64,000 nucleotides of DNA. Source: Sinobacterium norvegicum. Its GTDB lineage: Bacteria; Pseudomonadota; Gammaproteobacteria; Pseudomonadales; Sinobacteriaceae. Shown here one piece after another: positions 35,508 to 43,854 of this stretch; the first letter of the stretch is position 1, and every line of letters starts with the position of its first letter. The stretch lies in assembly GCF_923077115.1 (NCBI RefSeq), contig NZ_CAKLPX010000008.1:1-64000 (forward strand), in the 5' to 3' direction. The translations under genes and the position numbers were made by a program. The notes beneath the pieces are model-generated. The model was given only the letters and a program-made list of their open reading frames with translations, did no database searches and was not told the DNA's origin.

Positions 35508-36896
35508 TTACTTTAACCCGAGGTGGTTGGCGGTAATGGTGAAGATATCCGGTTGGGTAATCATCGGTGCGATAACATCCTGACCGACGATATTGGCGAA
35601 TACAGGCACGTTGACACCGGTGTGCTCTTCGGCGAAGGACTCATTAGTCGCATAATTAACCCCCATAATACTGCCTTCGGGTGTCTTGATTCTGGCAATC
35701 AAACCTGGGGTGGCTGCGGGTAAACCGCCATAAGCGGCATTAGAGAACAGGCTGACCTCAGGGATCATCTGTGCGGCTTGGCCGTGGTCGGCGGTGACGA
35801 TGATCAGTGTATTAGGCGACGTCTCGGCATAAGCCAGGGCGCTGTCGAGTGCGGCATTGAGTTGTTGCACCTCACCAATTGAGCCGCAGGCATTTCGTCC
35901 ATGTGAGGCCTTGTCTATAGAGGCTGATTCAATCATTAGGAAAAAGCCTTGGTTACTGTCTAAGTGGCTGATAGCAGCGTCAGTCATCTGCTTCATGGTG
36001 GGCATCGACGCAAACTTTGGGTTGTCTTCGCATATCATCACCGGTGGCGGGGTGATTTCACCCAGGTATTTGTAGATATGGTTCATCACGCTTTTTTCGG
36101 GCGCCTCAGCAATACGACCATTTTCTCCTCGCATGAGAGTGGGCATGGTACTGGGTGAGAATAAGCCTAATAGTTTGCTGTCATTGTTGGCGTTCTCTAG
36201 CTCGGCAACAGAGGTGACGATATTGAAGCCATTGTCGACGGCTTGTTGTAGTACTGTTTTGTCACTGGCTTCGGCGGCGATATCGAAATGTTGCATGCCT
36301 CCACCGAGGATGACATCGACGTTGGAGGCAGCCAGTTGCTCGGAAATAGAGCCAGAGCGACCGTTAGCCTTGGTATATGACTCACATTCAATGGGGAATC
36401 GGCCATGCATCAGGCCGTCAATCATCATGCTGGGGTCTTCGCAAAAGCGCTTATCGATATGGGCAATAAATGAGGCAGGGGTCGCATCGGTGACACTGGC
36501 GGTGCTGACGATGCCGGTTTTTAATCCTGCCTGTTGGGCCATTTCAATGATTGTAGTGATACTCTGATCAGTTTTTGCCGTTGTGGCAATGCGGCCACGG
36601 CTGGTAATGACACCCGTCGCTAACGAGGTCGCACTGTTGGCAGAATCGGCAACATAGACCGGCTTGTTTGGGTCATCGTTGTCGACGGTGAGAACCTGCG
36701 CGGTGCTGCGTACTGGCATTGCGTCGAGAGTGAGCCGACCTTGGGAACCGACGAGATAGTTACGCGCTATGCTGATTTGTTGATCATCCATGCCATCACC
36801 GATGATCAGGATGACATTCTGAGGTGTCTCAGCGAGGCTAAAAGTTGATGCCGATAACAAGCCGGCTGCAATAACGGTGGCAATACGTTTGTTCAT
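35508..36896 (-). CDS. Alkaline phosphatase (PhoA family), periplasmic
   Basis: A 462-residue exported phosphomonoesterase. The signal peptide ends near residue 22 (FSLA-ET). Metal and catalytic motifs are VILIIGDGMDD (Asp34) and the nucleophile in YVADSANSATSLATG (Ser85). The metal ligands follow later in SASIDKASHGRNACG and VTADHGQAAQM. It resembles the shorter proteobacterial PhoA relatives. I looked for a Pho box in the 170-bp upstream gap and found only a poor candidate. A single-gene unit with terminators on both sides. Confidence 0.93.
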   Translation of the reverse strand: MNKRIATVIAAGLLSASTFSLAETPQNVILIIGDGMDDQQISIARNYLVGSQGRLTLDAMPVRSTAQVLTVDNDDPNKPVYVADSANSATSLATGVITSRGRIATTAKTDQSITTIIEMAQQAGLKTGIVSTASVTDATPASFIAHIDKRFCEDPSMMIDGLMHGRFPIECESYTKANGRSGSISEQLAASNVDVILGGGMQHFDIAAEASDKTVLQQAVDNGFNIVTSVAELENANNDSKLLGLFSPSTMPTLMRGENGRIAEAPEKSVMNHIYKYLGEITPPPVMICEDNPKFASMPTMKQMTDAAISHLDSNQGFFLMIESASIDKASHGRNACGSIGEVQQLNAALDSALAYAETSPNTLIIVTADHGQAAQMIPEVSLFSNAAYGGLPAATPGLIARIKTPEGSIMGVNYATNESFAEEHTGVNVPVFANIVGQDVIAPMITQPDIFTITANHLGLK

Positions 36897-37014
36897 AAAT
36901 CTACTCTTATTTTTCTGTCGTTGTATTGTTTGGCGTGTCTATTGAGTGTTATTGATAGTAAGTCAGCTACAGTTGTAACAAAAGAATGATTGCTATAAAA
37001 AGTGTTAATGTTAG

Positions 37015-37044
37015 AAAAAAAAAGGCCGTTTAACGGCCTTTTTT
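37015..37044. terminator. Bidirectional terminator between ferritin and phosphatase promoters
   Basis: The near-perfect palindrome AAAAGGCCGTT / AACGGCCTTTT is flanked by A and T runs. It lies 22 bp beyond the ferritin stop codon and ends ferritin transcription on the minus strand. Confidence 0.85.
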
Positions 37045-37065
37045 ATTGTCTGATGCAACTATTGA

Positions 37066-37587
37066 TTAGGCTTCAGTCATAATGCTGTCGCTGCCAGAGG
37101 TAGCCATTGCCGCCAGGTCTTTGTCAATTAAAAATAGCGCTTTGCCGTCTTCACCAACAAGCTCGATTTTATCGACAATGGATTTAAACAGTTTTTCTTC
37201 CTCGTGTTGCTCTGAAACATACCACTGAAGAAAGTTGAAGGTAGAATAATCTCTGTTGGTGAATGCTGCGTGGGCGAGATCGTTGATTTTTGAGGTAATC
37301 ATACACTCGTGTTCATAGGTGGTATTAAACAGCGAACTGAGAGATTTAAATTCATAGGGAGCTTCTGCAATAGCGCCTAGCCGAGGCAGGGCACCGGTTT
37401 CGCTAACATAGGTAAACAGACGGCGCATATGCTCCATTTCTTCATCGGCATGACTACGCATAAAGGCTGCAGCGCCCTCATAGCCTTTATCCTCACACCA
37501 GGCGCTCATCTGTAGATAAAGATTTGAGGAGTAAAATTCAAGGTTGATTTGCTCGTTTAAGAAGCACACCATTTCTTTTGTTAACAT
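37066..37587 (-). CDS. ftnA: Non-haem ferritin
   Basis: Iron storage protein of 173 residues, closely following E. coli FtnA. It begins [20 protein letters not shown], then [47 protein letters not shown] and [16 protein letters not shown], which supply the ferroxidase glutamates and histidine. The open frame extends 25 codons upstream, but FtnA homology places the start at 37587. No clear ribosome site precedes that ATG, which is odd for a highly expressed protein. Confidence 0.94.
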   Translation of the reverse strand: MLTKEMVCFLNEQINLEFYSSNLYLQMSAWCEDKGYEGAAAFMRSHADEEMEHMRRLFTYVSETGALPRLGAIAEAPYEFKSLSSLFNTTYEHECMITSKINDLAHAAFTNRDYSTFNFLQWYVSEQHEEEKLFKSIVDKIELVGEDGKALFLIDKDLAAMATSGSDSIMTEA

Positions 37588-37684
37588 AGAGGTACCAATA
37601 ACGCTGAAATAAAAAGAGTAGTAGCCGTCGATTGTGGCTGTTTCGGTGTTAATTGCAACCAAAAAACCACTTGCTGTTAATCAA

Positions 37685-38068
37685 CTATTCTCTATCTGCC
37701 TTGGGTAGCTGTGCCAGGCATTGCTTCATGTCGAAGTAATCTCGCCATTGCCTAATAATACTGCCATCAACTTCAAAAGTGCCCATGACGGGAAATTCAG
37801 CAATATGGTCTTTAAAATGGTAGCGGTCAGTCCTTTCAGTAAGAACGACGCCATCGCTGGACTCTGCGATATTGTGTATCACGTATTCTACCGCTTCGAC
37901 TTGCTCGTGCAGGGGGCCGAGTATGTCCCAGACACCCTGCTGGCCAGTCACTATGCCCATCGGGATATTATTAAAGACTGACTGATCATTAAAAAAGGCC
38001 AGTACATTGTTTTTTTTGTTGTCGTTGATAGCGTTTATAAATGTTTGAACGAGGGCAATATTGCTCAT
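37685..38068 (-). CDS. NTF2-fold protein, limonene-epoxide-hydrolase/SnoaL-like
   Basis: A 127-residue protein with the motif pattern of the limonene-1,2-epoxide hydrolase family: VLTERTDRYHF, EFPVMGTFEVDG and IRQWRDYFDM at the end. A helical N-terminus NIALVQTFINAINDNKKNNVLAFF leads in. The Asp-Arg-Asp catalytic residues of that family appear to be in place (TDRY, RDYFD), but enzymatic activity is not certain. A strong AAGGAG ribosome site precedes it. A similar protein is encoded at 43855-44229. Confidence 0.78.
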   Translation of the reverse strand: MSNIALVQTFINAINDNKKNNVLAFFNDQSVFNNIPMGIVTGQQGVWDILGPLHEQVEAVEYVIHNIAESSDGVVLTERTDRYHFKDHIAEFPVMGTFEVDGSIIRQWRDYFDMKQCLAQLPKADRE

Positions 38069-38190
38069 GTTAACTCCTTTTTATTGAATAAGAAGCTTAT
38101 TAGGAGGGGGCGACAACTGAAAGGCATAATGGGATGAGCAGTGTTTGTTATAGCCTGTTCCGGTGAGGTCACTGGGGAGTGTCAGTGTTT

Positions 38191-38212
38191 GGCGCTGCTC
38201 TTGAACAGCGCC
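38191..38212. terminator. Hairpin after the DUF302 gene
   Basis: GGCGCTG (38191-38197) pairs with CAGCGCC (38206-38212). It lies 7 bp past the stop codon on the minus strand. No U run follows, so its strength as a terminator is uncertain. Confidence 0.4.
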
Positions 38213-38218
38213 GCAGAA

Positions 38219-38698
38219 TTATTGCGAGGCGGCCTGGGCAAAGGCGCTGAGGGCCTTGTTCACCTTCGCTAATATCTGCTGGCAACCGTCAATATGGTGG
38301 CGGCTTTTTAGGTAGTCGGGGCTGTTATAGCCAAGCCATACCTTGCCATTGTCATCCTGCCAGATCAGCATTTTCTGTGGCAGGTCGATCGCTGTTGTCT
38401 GGCTACACAACATTAATTGCGAACCGATTTTGGGATTGCCGAAGATAATCAACTGCGTTGGTGGTAACTCGACACCAGCCCCTTGCGCACCCTTGGCGTG
38501 GTCGATGCGATTAAATACAGTCATGCCCTTTTTTTCTAATATCGTTACCAACTTATCGGCGGTTTGTTGTACCGACGATTGGCTGGCAACAGAGGTTAGA
38601 CCCGCCACGTCGTCGGCCGATACAGCCGTAGACAGAGATGACAACAATAGCGTGGCGGCGCATAGGGCGGTTGCGGTAACACGGCAGTACTTAAGCAT
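38219..38698 (-). CDS. DUF302 family protein, exported
   Basis: A 159-residue protein with a signal peptide (hydrophobic ALCAATLLLSSLSTAVSA, cleavage near residue 28). A DUF302 domain follows: VQQTADKLVTILEKKGMTVFNRIDHAKGA and LIIFGNPKIGSQLMLCSQT, ending ALDLPQKMLIW-type (here AIDLPQKMLIWQDD). The function of DUF302 is unknown. AAGGA precedes the ATG. It stands alone. Confidence 0.88.
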   Translation of the reverse strand: MLKYCRVTATALCAATLLLSSLSTAVSADDVAGLTSVASQSSVQQTADKLVTILEKKGMTVFNRIDHAKGAQGAGVELPPTQLIIFGNPKIGSQLMLCSQTTAIDLPQKMLIWQDDNGKVWLGYNSPDYLKSRHHIDGCQQILAKVNKALSAFAQAASQ

Positions 38699-38761
38699 GG
38701 ACTATTCCTTTTAGTCGACAGGTTGCTGGCGTTAATTATAGCGTTAATTATCAGTCCTGAC

Positions 38762-39625
38762 TCAGGGCTTTTTACGCATCACGCCCTCCTGGATTACCGA
38801 GGCGACCAGGCAGCCTTGTTGATTGTAAATATGGCCTGTTGCCAAGCCTCTTGAGGCGCTTGCTCGAGGGCTGTCCAGGGTGAATAGTAGCCATTCATCC
38901 AGCCTGAACTCGGCGTGAAACCAGATCGCATGATCGAGGCTGGCGACCTGCATTCCATCGCTCCAATTCGTTTTCCCGTGGGGACGCAGTGCGGTCAATA
39001 GCAGTGGATTGTCTGAACAATAGGTCAGTAGCTGACGGTGGAGGTTTTGATCATCGGGTAGTTCTGCCTGGCTTTTGATCCAGACAGCATGTTGGCGTTC
39101 GGCGACGGCTGGGTTGAGTAAGTCGACAGCCTGGGTCTGTCGAAAGTCGATGGGCCAGCCATAGAGGTTGTGCATCGATTCGGGTAAAAAGGCCCGATAG
39201 CGCTCGGCTTCACTGACCAGTGATTCGGGCTTGGGGTAGGCATTGATGTCGACAGTGTCTTGATGCTCGAAGCCCGGTTGTGGAATGTGGTAGGAGACTG
39301 TTGCGGTAAAAATCATGCGTCCAGCCTGCACTGCATTCACCCGGCGTGTGGCAAAGCTCCGGCCATCTCTGAGCCTTTCGATCTGATATTCGAGTGGTGA
39401 GTCGGCTGAGCCCAGATGGAGGAAATGGGCATGTAAAGAGTGGGCGATAAAAGGCCGCTCGATGGTATTGTCTGCCGCTGACAGAGACTGAGCGAGAATC
39501 TCCCCGCCATATAACCGGCCCAGACTACCGTTGTTACCTCGACTGGCATAACAATTGTGATTGAGTTTTTGCAGTGTTAGGTGGTCGAGTAAAAGCGTTA
39601 GTGCGGGGGTTGCCATGATGTTCAC
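38762..39625 (-). CDS. tesB: Acyl-CoA thioesterase II
   Basis: A double-hotdog thioesterase of 287 residues, hydrolysing medium- and long-chain acyl-CoA. The N-terminal hotdog has GRLYGGEILAQSLSAA and AHSLHAHFLHLGSAD, then LRDGRSFATRRVNAVQ; the C-terminal hotdog has SLDHAIWFHAEFRLDEWLL and ASRGLATGHIYNQQGCLVAS, both typical of TesB. ATG at 39625 or 39616 could be used. No fatty-acid genes are nearby. Confidence 0.9.
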   Translation of the reverse strand: MNIMATPALTLLLDHLTLQKLNHNCYASRGNNGSLGRLYGGEILAQSLSAADNTIERPFIAHSLHAHFLHLGSADSPLEYQIERLRDGRSFATRRVNAVQAGRMIFTATVSYHIPQPGFEHQDTVDINAYPKPESLVSEAERYRAFLPESMHNLYGWPIDFRQTQAVDLLNPAVAERQHAVWIKSQAELPDDQNLHRQLLTYCSDNPLLLTALRPHGKTNWSDGMQVASLDHAIWFHAEFRLDEWLLFTLDSPRASASRGLATGHIYNQQGCLVASVIQEGVMRKKP

Positions 39626-39684
39626 TCTGAATACATTAGAATGTTGACCATAGTAGCAAAGTTAGTCGTTAAAGAAAGCAGGGT

Positions 39685-39749
39685 TTAACGCTGACAGCAC
39701 CGCGGTGACCCACGGTGCTGTGCAATAGCTAAGGCAAACAATAAGCGTT
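39685..39749. other. Nested hairpin downstream of the PhoH gene
   Basis: An inner 9-bp stem ACAGCACCG / CGGTGCTGT (39694-39702 with 39713-39721) sits within a weaker outer pair TTAACGCT / AGCGTTA (39685-39692 with about 39742-39748) that overlaps the end of the PhoH gene. No U run is present. It may be a terminator or mRNA 3' structure. Confidence 0.35.
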
Positions 39750-40530
39750 AGTTGAGTTCGTAGCAGTCAATGATATCGCGAACCAGACCGCTACGAACAA
39801 TGTCGTCGCGGGTGAACGCATGGGTGTGGATGTTATTGACGCCTTCTAATCGATTGACGGCATCGGCAAGCCCCGAAGGCCCTCTGAGATCGCTCTGGGC
39901 GATATCCCCATTGATCACGACCTTGCAGCCTTCTCCTATTCTACTGAGGAACATTTTCATTTGTGCTGGGGTGGTATTTTGTGCCTCATCTAAAATGACA
40001 AAGCTCTTTTCATCAAAGGTTTTGCCTCGCATGTAGGCCAGCGGGGCGGCGACAATACGGCCATGACGAAGGCAATATTCAACTGTGCCAGCGCCAAGTC
40101 GTTCGTTGAGGATATCCCTAAAAGCATCAATGTAAACTGAGAATTTATCATCGACATCGCCGGGTAAAAAACCGAGTTCTTCACCGGCTTCCACCGCAGG
40201 GCGGGTGATGATAATGCGTTCTATTTTTCCTGATTCGAGGGCGTCGGCGGCTATGGCCCCGGCGCAATAGGATTTACCGGTACCAGCAGGGCCGGTGCCG
40301 AAGGTCAGTGTGTTGTTGTAGATGGCATTGATGTATTGCTGTTGTGATTGGTTTTTAGCAGTGAGTTTGCTTTGAACGCGTTGCGGGGTGTAGGCAGTGT
40401 TGGTATTGGGGTTGTGGAGTTCAACAATGTTCGTCATTTTGTTGCGTCGTGACGTCTTACGTCTCGGCTCATGAGTACTGGTTGTTTGGTATCTGTTCTC
40501 TTTGCGTTTAGAGTGAGCGCGGCGGGCCAT
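39748..40530 (-). CDS. PhoH family protein
   Basis: A 260-residue P-loop ATPase of the PhoH type. After a basic N-terminus (MARRAHSKRKENRY) come LTAKNQSQQQYINAIYNNTL, Walker A FGTGPAGTGKSY (about 100-112), ITRPAVEAGEELGFLPGD and Walker B FVILDEAQNTTPAQMKMFL. Related proteins are thought to be RNA helicases or nucleases acting under stress, but their reaction is not settled. I start at ATG 40530, with GAGGA 8 bases upstream; the open frame continues to 40608. Confidence 0.88.
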   Translation of the reverse strand: MARRAHSKRKENRYQTTSTHEPRRKTSRRNKMTNIVELHNPNTNTAYTPQRVQSKLTAKNQSQQQYINAIYNNTLTFGTGPAGTGKSYCAGAIAADALESGKIERIIITRPAVEAGEELGFLPGDVDDKFSVYIDAFRDILNERLGAGTVEYCLRHGRIVAAPLAYMRGKTFDEKSFVILDEAQNTTPAQMKMFLSRIGEGCKVVINGDIAQSDLRGPSGLADAVNRLEGVNNIHTHAFTRDDIVRSGLVRDIIDCYELN

Positions 40531-40725
40531 ATATTTATTCCTCAAGGTAGTTAGAGTTCTACAGGTATAAATTATGTAAACAGTATTTTTTCGACCTCCT
40601 TTAGTCATTTTTATTATATTTAAAGTACCCCCGTCTCCGTAGGAATACTCATTGTTGGTATCGATTAATGTGTCAGTTTGTAAAACTTTTGTAAAGTGAA
40701 ACTTTATTTTATTTCTGGTCGTTTT

Positions 40726-40743
40726 GGGGTATTTTCATACCCC
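40726..40743. terminator. Hairpin between the KSI-like and PhoH genes
   Basis: GGGGTAT (40726-40732) pairs with ATACCCC (40737-40743), 11 bases beyond the stop codon of the minus-strand gene at 40755. There is no U run on the minus strand, so termination would be weak. Confidence 0.35.
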
Positions 40744-40754
40744 CAGGCGAGCTG

Positions 40755-41174
40755 CTATCCTGCCGATAATTGGGCGGTAATTTGCGCCTCAACCTTAGCA
40801 TATTCCCAGTAGGCCTTGAGTGACGTAATCTGACCTTGGTCATTGGCAGCGTAGACGACAATCATGTCGTTTTCTATACGAAGATCTCCCATTACTTTCA
40901 CAATGTTGACCAGGTTGGCGCATTCGTCTCCCGCAGGGATAGAAGTATTGATAGTGAGGGTGATGTCGCCGGAGGCGATGAAATTATCCCAGAAGGTGCT
41001 GATGGCATCGATGCCTTGTACGCCAAGCCCAGTTGGATCCAGCGGTGAGACACCGACAGGGTCTTGCACGACCGCATCGGGGCTGAACAGGCTTAGCCAA
41101 CCTTGCTTGTCCTTGGCCATGACATGCATCATCGATTGCTGGCTGGCCGCCTGTGCTTTTAGACAGTTACTCAT
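40755..41174 (-). CDS. Ketosteroid-isomerase-like NTF2-fold protein
   Basis: A 139-residue protein of the SnoaL/ketosteroid isomerase superfamily. The pattern WLSLFSPDAVVQDPVG, then PLDPTGLGVQGIDAISTFWDNF, and a beta-rich C-terminal half ending SLKAYWEYAKV match this group. The VQDPVG motif is typical of steroid isomerase-like proteins. The substrate is not known. GAGG precedes the start. It is one of three NTF2-fold genes within 7 kb. Confidence 0.78.
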   Translation of the reverse strand: MSNCLKAQAASQQSMMHVMAKDKQGWLSLFSPDAVVQDPVGVSPLDPTGLGVQGIDAISTFWDNFIASGDITLTINTSIPAGDECANLVNIVKVMGDLRIENDMIVVYAANDQGQITSLKAYWEYAKVEAQITAQLSAG

Positions 41175-41352
41175 AGAAACCTCAAGATATTGATATTATT
41201 CGCTCAAAAATGAGACGTTGGGTTGTAGTATAAATTGTTACAACGGTGACGGTGTCACCTAAAAATATGATGCCAAGCGCTGTGGCAGCCATGCCTGTGA
41301 TTGTATAACATAGCAGGCACTGAACCCGATCGAGAACCGAGAGCTTATAGCG

Positions 41353-42192
41353 ATGAACCCCGACAATCTATCGACATCCAAACTTGCCAAGCTACTCGGT
41401 GTTGACTCGAAGGTGTTATTTGCATTGATGGCAGAGAAGGACTGGCTGCGGCGCGAAAATGACAGCTGGATATTAACCGGGCAGGGAGAATTCCATGGTG
41501 GCTGTTATGTCCAGAGCGAGAGATATGGCCAGTATGTGGTATGGCCCAAGACCATTGTCGATCATCCGATGCTGGCAAAATATCAAGATGAGCAACAGCT
41601 GACAGCGACAAAGCTGGGTGCGCCATCGGGACTCAGCGGCAAACGGGTGAATGAAATCCTACATGAACTCGACTGGTTAGAGCGCAGTAGTGATGGCTGG
41701 CAGGCGACAGAGTTGGGGCGCATACATGGGGCGCAGCAACGCAGTGGTAAACAGGGCTTGTATGTCGTTTGGCCCGGTGAGTTACGCCATAACAGGCACT
41801 TGCTGCGGGCCATGTCGGCGTTGCAGTTTGAGCCCAATGCCGTGCTGAAATCCCGCACTAATCACCTCTGTGCCCTCGATGGTCACCGACTGCCCAGTGC
41901 CGACTATGCGGTGATTGACAATTGGTTGTATATGGCTGGCTTACTGCATGCCTTTGAGCGGCCGTTAGCGGTGCAGGAAGACGTCATCAGCGATTTCTAT
42001 TTACCCGATAAGAATATCTATATTGAGTACTGGGGTGATCAAAGCAGCGCAAAATCCATGTTGTCTAAAATGGAAAAGAAAGAGGTCTACCAAAAATACC
42101 GCTTTAAGTTAATCGAACTCGACAAACATGAGCTGGCAGATATCGATACTGTTCTGCCACAGAAACTGCTGCAGTTAGGGGTGACTCTGTGA
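41353..42192 (+). CDS. Protein with repeated GxYVVWP modules and PD-(D/E)XK-like C-terminus
   Basis: A 279-residue protein with two similar winged-helix-like modules. Each reads LxxxDWLxRxxDGWxxTxxGxxHGxxxxxxxxGxYVVWP (first YGQYVVWP near residue 58, second QGLYVVWP near 139). The C-terminal part (about 200-275) has VISDFYLPDKNIYIEYWGD, followed by KMEKKEVYQKYRFKLIELDKHE. This is the pattern of a PD-(D/E)XK nuclease fold, with Asp in SDF and Glu in IEYWG, though the usual lysine is replaced by tryptophan. Similar proteins are sometimes mislabelled glycerol kinase; nothing kinase-like is visible. The stop overlaps the GNAT start by 4 bp. Confidence 0.7.
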   Translation: MNPDNLSTSKLAKLLGVDSKVLFALMAEKDWLRRENDSWILTGQGEFHGGCYVQSERYGQYVVWPKTIVDHPMLAKYQDEQQLTATKLGAPSGLSGKRVNEILHELDWLERSSDGWQATELGRIHGAQQRSGKQGLYVVWPGELRHNRHLLRAMSALQFEPNAVLKSRTNHLCALDGHRLPSADYAVIDNWLYMAGLLHAFERPLAVQEDVISDFYLPDKNIYIEYWGDQSSAKSMLSKMEKKEVYQKYRFKLIELDKHELADIDTVLPQKLLQLGVTL

Positions 42193-42455
42193 CCACTGCA
42201 GACGTTCGTCATCAACCACAACAACAGCGATTTTTTATCGCTGTCGACAGTCATATTGCAGTGCTCGAGTATACGCTCGATGGAGATAATCACTGTGATT
42301 TTTGCCGTACCTATGTGCCTTTTTCAATGCGCGGGAAGGGCTATGCCGAATTGCTTGCCACAGCAGCGGTTAGCTGGGCCACAGAGCAGGGCTACGCGTT
42401 GACGGCCAGTTGCTGGTATGTGGAGAAATTTCTCGCAGAATCTGCTGGCCAATAA
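42189..42455 (+). CDS. Small GNAT N-acetyltransferase (YidJ/PF14542 type)
   Basis: An 88-residue single-domain GNAT of the YjdJ-like group. It shows VDSHIAVLEYTLDGDN, then the acetyl-CoA signature VPFSMRGKGYAELLATAAVSWA and the C-terminal LTASCWYVEKF. It starts with GTG inside the end of the preceding gene (4-bp overlap), so the two are coupled. The acceptor is unknown. Confidence 0.85.
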   Translation: MTTADVRHQPQQQRFFIAVDSHIAVLEYTLDGDNHCDFCRTYVPFSMRGKGYAELLATAAVSWATEQGYALTASCWYVEKFLAESAGQ

Positions 42456-42587
42456 GCAAATCATTACCGTGCTCCCACTTTGTCTAATCCGCGCTTGTAT
42501 CCCTCGTTTAAAACAGTATGGTTGAGTTATTAAGGTGTTTTGTCCGCGTGCCGTTGTCTTGGCCGTCGCTGTTTTATAGGTTTTACT

Positions 42588-43817
42588 ATGCACTATCTTG
42601 TCACCTCTATTCTTCTACTCGCTTCCACGTATAGCTCTGTAGGCGTGAGTCAGCAGTCTCGTGTCGAACAGACACAACAAAGCCCTGAGTTTAGCCAGTG
42701 CATTCAGCGTTTATCTGACCGAGCTCGAGCAGAGGGCTTCCGTGAGCCGCTGATTGAGCAAACCCTCGGGCAGGTGCAAGAGATCAAACGGGTGATTGCC
42801 CTCGATAAAAAACAGCCTGAATTTACCCAGAGCTTTTCGGCCTACCTTTATGGTCGAGTCAATGAGCAGAGGATTCGGCGAGGCAGAGAACTGTATCAAC
42901 AATATCAACCACTACTAAAGCAGCTGACAGCTGAATACGGCATTCCGGGACAGTATCTTATTGCCTTCTGGGGACTGGAAACGAATTATGGCGGGTACCT
43001 GGGGAAAATGCCCATTATCGACTCACTGGCAACCTTGGCCTGTGATGCCCGTCGCAGCGAATTCTTCAGCCAGGAATTAATGCTGTCACTGCAGCTGATG
43101 GATGAGTATGGCTATGATCTTGATAAGATGAAAGGCTCTTGGGCCGGCGCCATGGGGAATACTCAATTTATGCCCTCGACCTATGTAAAATATGCCCGTG
43201 ATGGTGATGGCAACGGTAAAGTGGATCTGTGGAAAAGCATTCCCGATGCGCTGACCTCGTCGGCCAATTTTCTCAACGGTTTAGGTTGGCAAGAACAGGA
43301 GCGCTGGGGGCGAGAGGTGATCCTACCCTCGGGCTTTAACTACCAGTTGGCTGGCCGTCAGCAGACCATGACTGTTGCTGAATGGGGGGCGATGGGCATG
43401 GTGATGGCCAACGGTCAAAAATTGCCTGCCATTGAACATATAAATGCCACACTGTTGGTTCCCGCTGGCCATCAGGGACCGGCATTCTTGTTGTACGATA
43501 ACTTTGAAATCATCATGAAATGGAATCGCTCCGAATTCTACGCGCTGTCAGTGGGACATCTCGCCGACAGAATCGTCGGCGGCTATGATTTAACTCAGCG
43601 ACCCTCGGCCAAGGCGGTGGTGAAGGTGAGCGAGGTGGAGGGCTTGCAACAGCGCTTAACAGACCTTGGCTTCGATACCAACGGTGTAGATGGCGTCATG
43701 GGGCCGGGCACCCGTGCTGCGGTCAGTCGCTTTCAGGCAGAGCAGGGTTTAATTGCCGATGGCTTTCCCTCTGAGGCGGTATTCAGTCGTTTGGCAGAAC
43801 TCGACGCTGAGCAATAA
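42588..43817 (+). CDS. Lytic murein transglycosylase with peptidoglycan-binding domain
   Basis: A 409-residue MltB-like (SLT_2) enzyme, which cleaves peptidoglycan to 1,6-anhydromuropeptides. A signal peptide (about 1-22) is followed by the catalytic domain with Glu131 in AFWGLETNYGG, AGAMGNTQFMPSTY and RDGDGNGKVDLWKS. A C-terminal PG_binding_1 domain (about 345-405) reads VEGLQQRLTDLGFDTNGVDGVMGPGTRAAV. The open frame upstream of ATG 42588 lacks a signal and is not used. Without a lipobox it is probably periplasmic. Confidence 0.92.
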   Translation: MHYLVTSILLLASTYSSVGVSQQSRVEQTQQSPEFSQCIQRLSDRARAEGFREPLIEQTLGQVQEIKRVIALDKKQPEFTQSFSAYLYGRVNEQRIRRGRELYQQYQPLLKQLTAEYGIPGQYLIAFWGLETNYGGYLGKMPIIDSLATLACDARRSEFFSQELMLSLQLMDEYGYDLDKMKGSWAGAMGNTQFMPSTYVKYARDGDGNGKVDLWKSIPDALTSSANFLNGLGWQEQERWGREVILPSGFNYQLAGRQQTMTVAEWGAMGMVMANGQKLPAIEHINATLLVPAGHQGPAFLLYDNFEIIMKWNRSEFYALSVGHLADRIVGGYDLTQRPSAKAVVKVSEVEGLQQRLTDLGFDTNGVDGVMGPGTRAAVSRFQAEQGLIADGFPSEAVFSRLAELDAEQ

Positions 43818-43854
43818 CACGGCGTGATGAGGCGTATCAAACCTTGCCTTGGCC

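Noticed and set aside
36897-37014. Pho box upstream of the alkaline phosphatase gene
   Set aside because: The best match (TTGTTAC and CTGTAGC) has the wrong spacing for a PhoB tandem site, so I do not call phosphate control.
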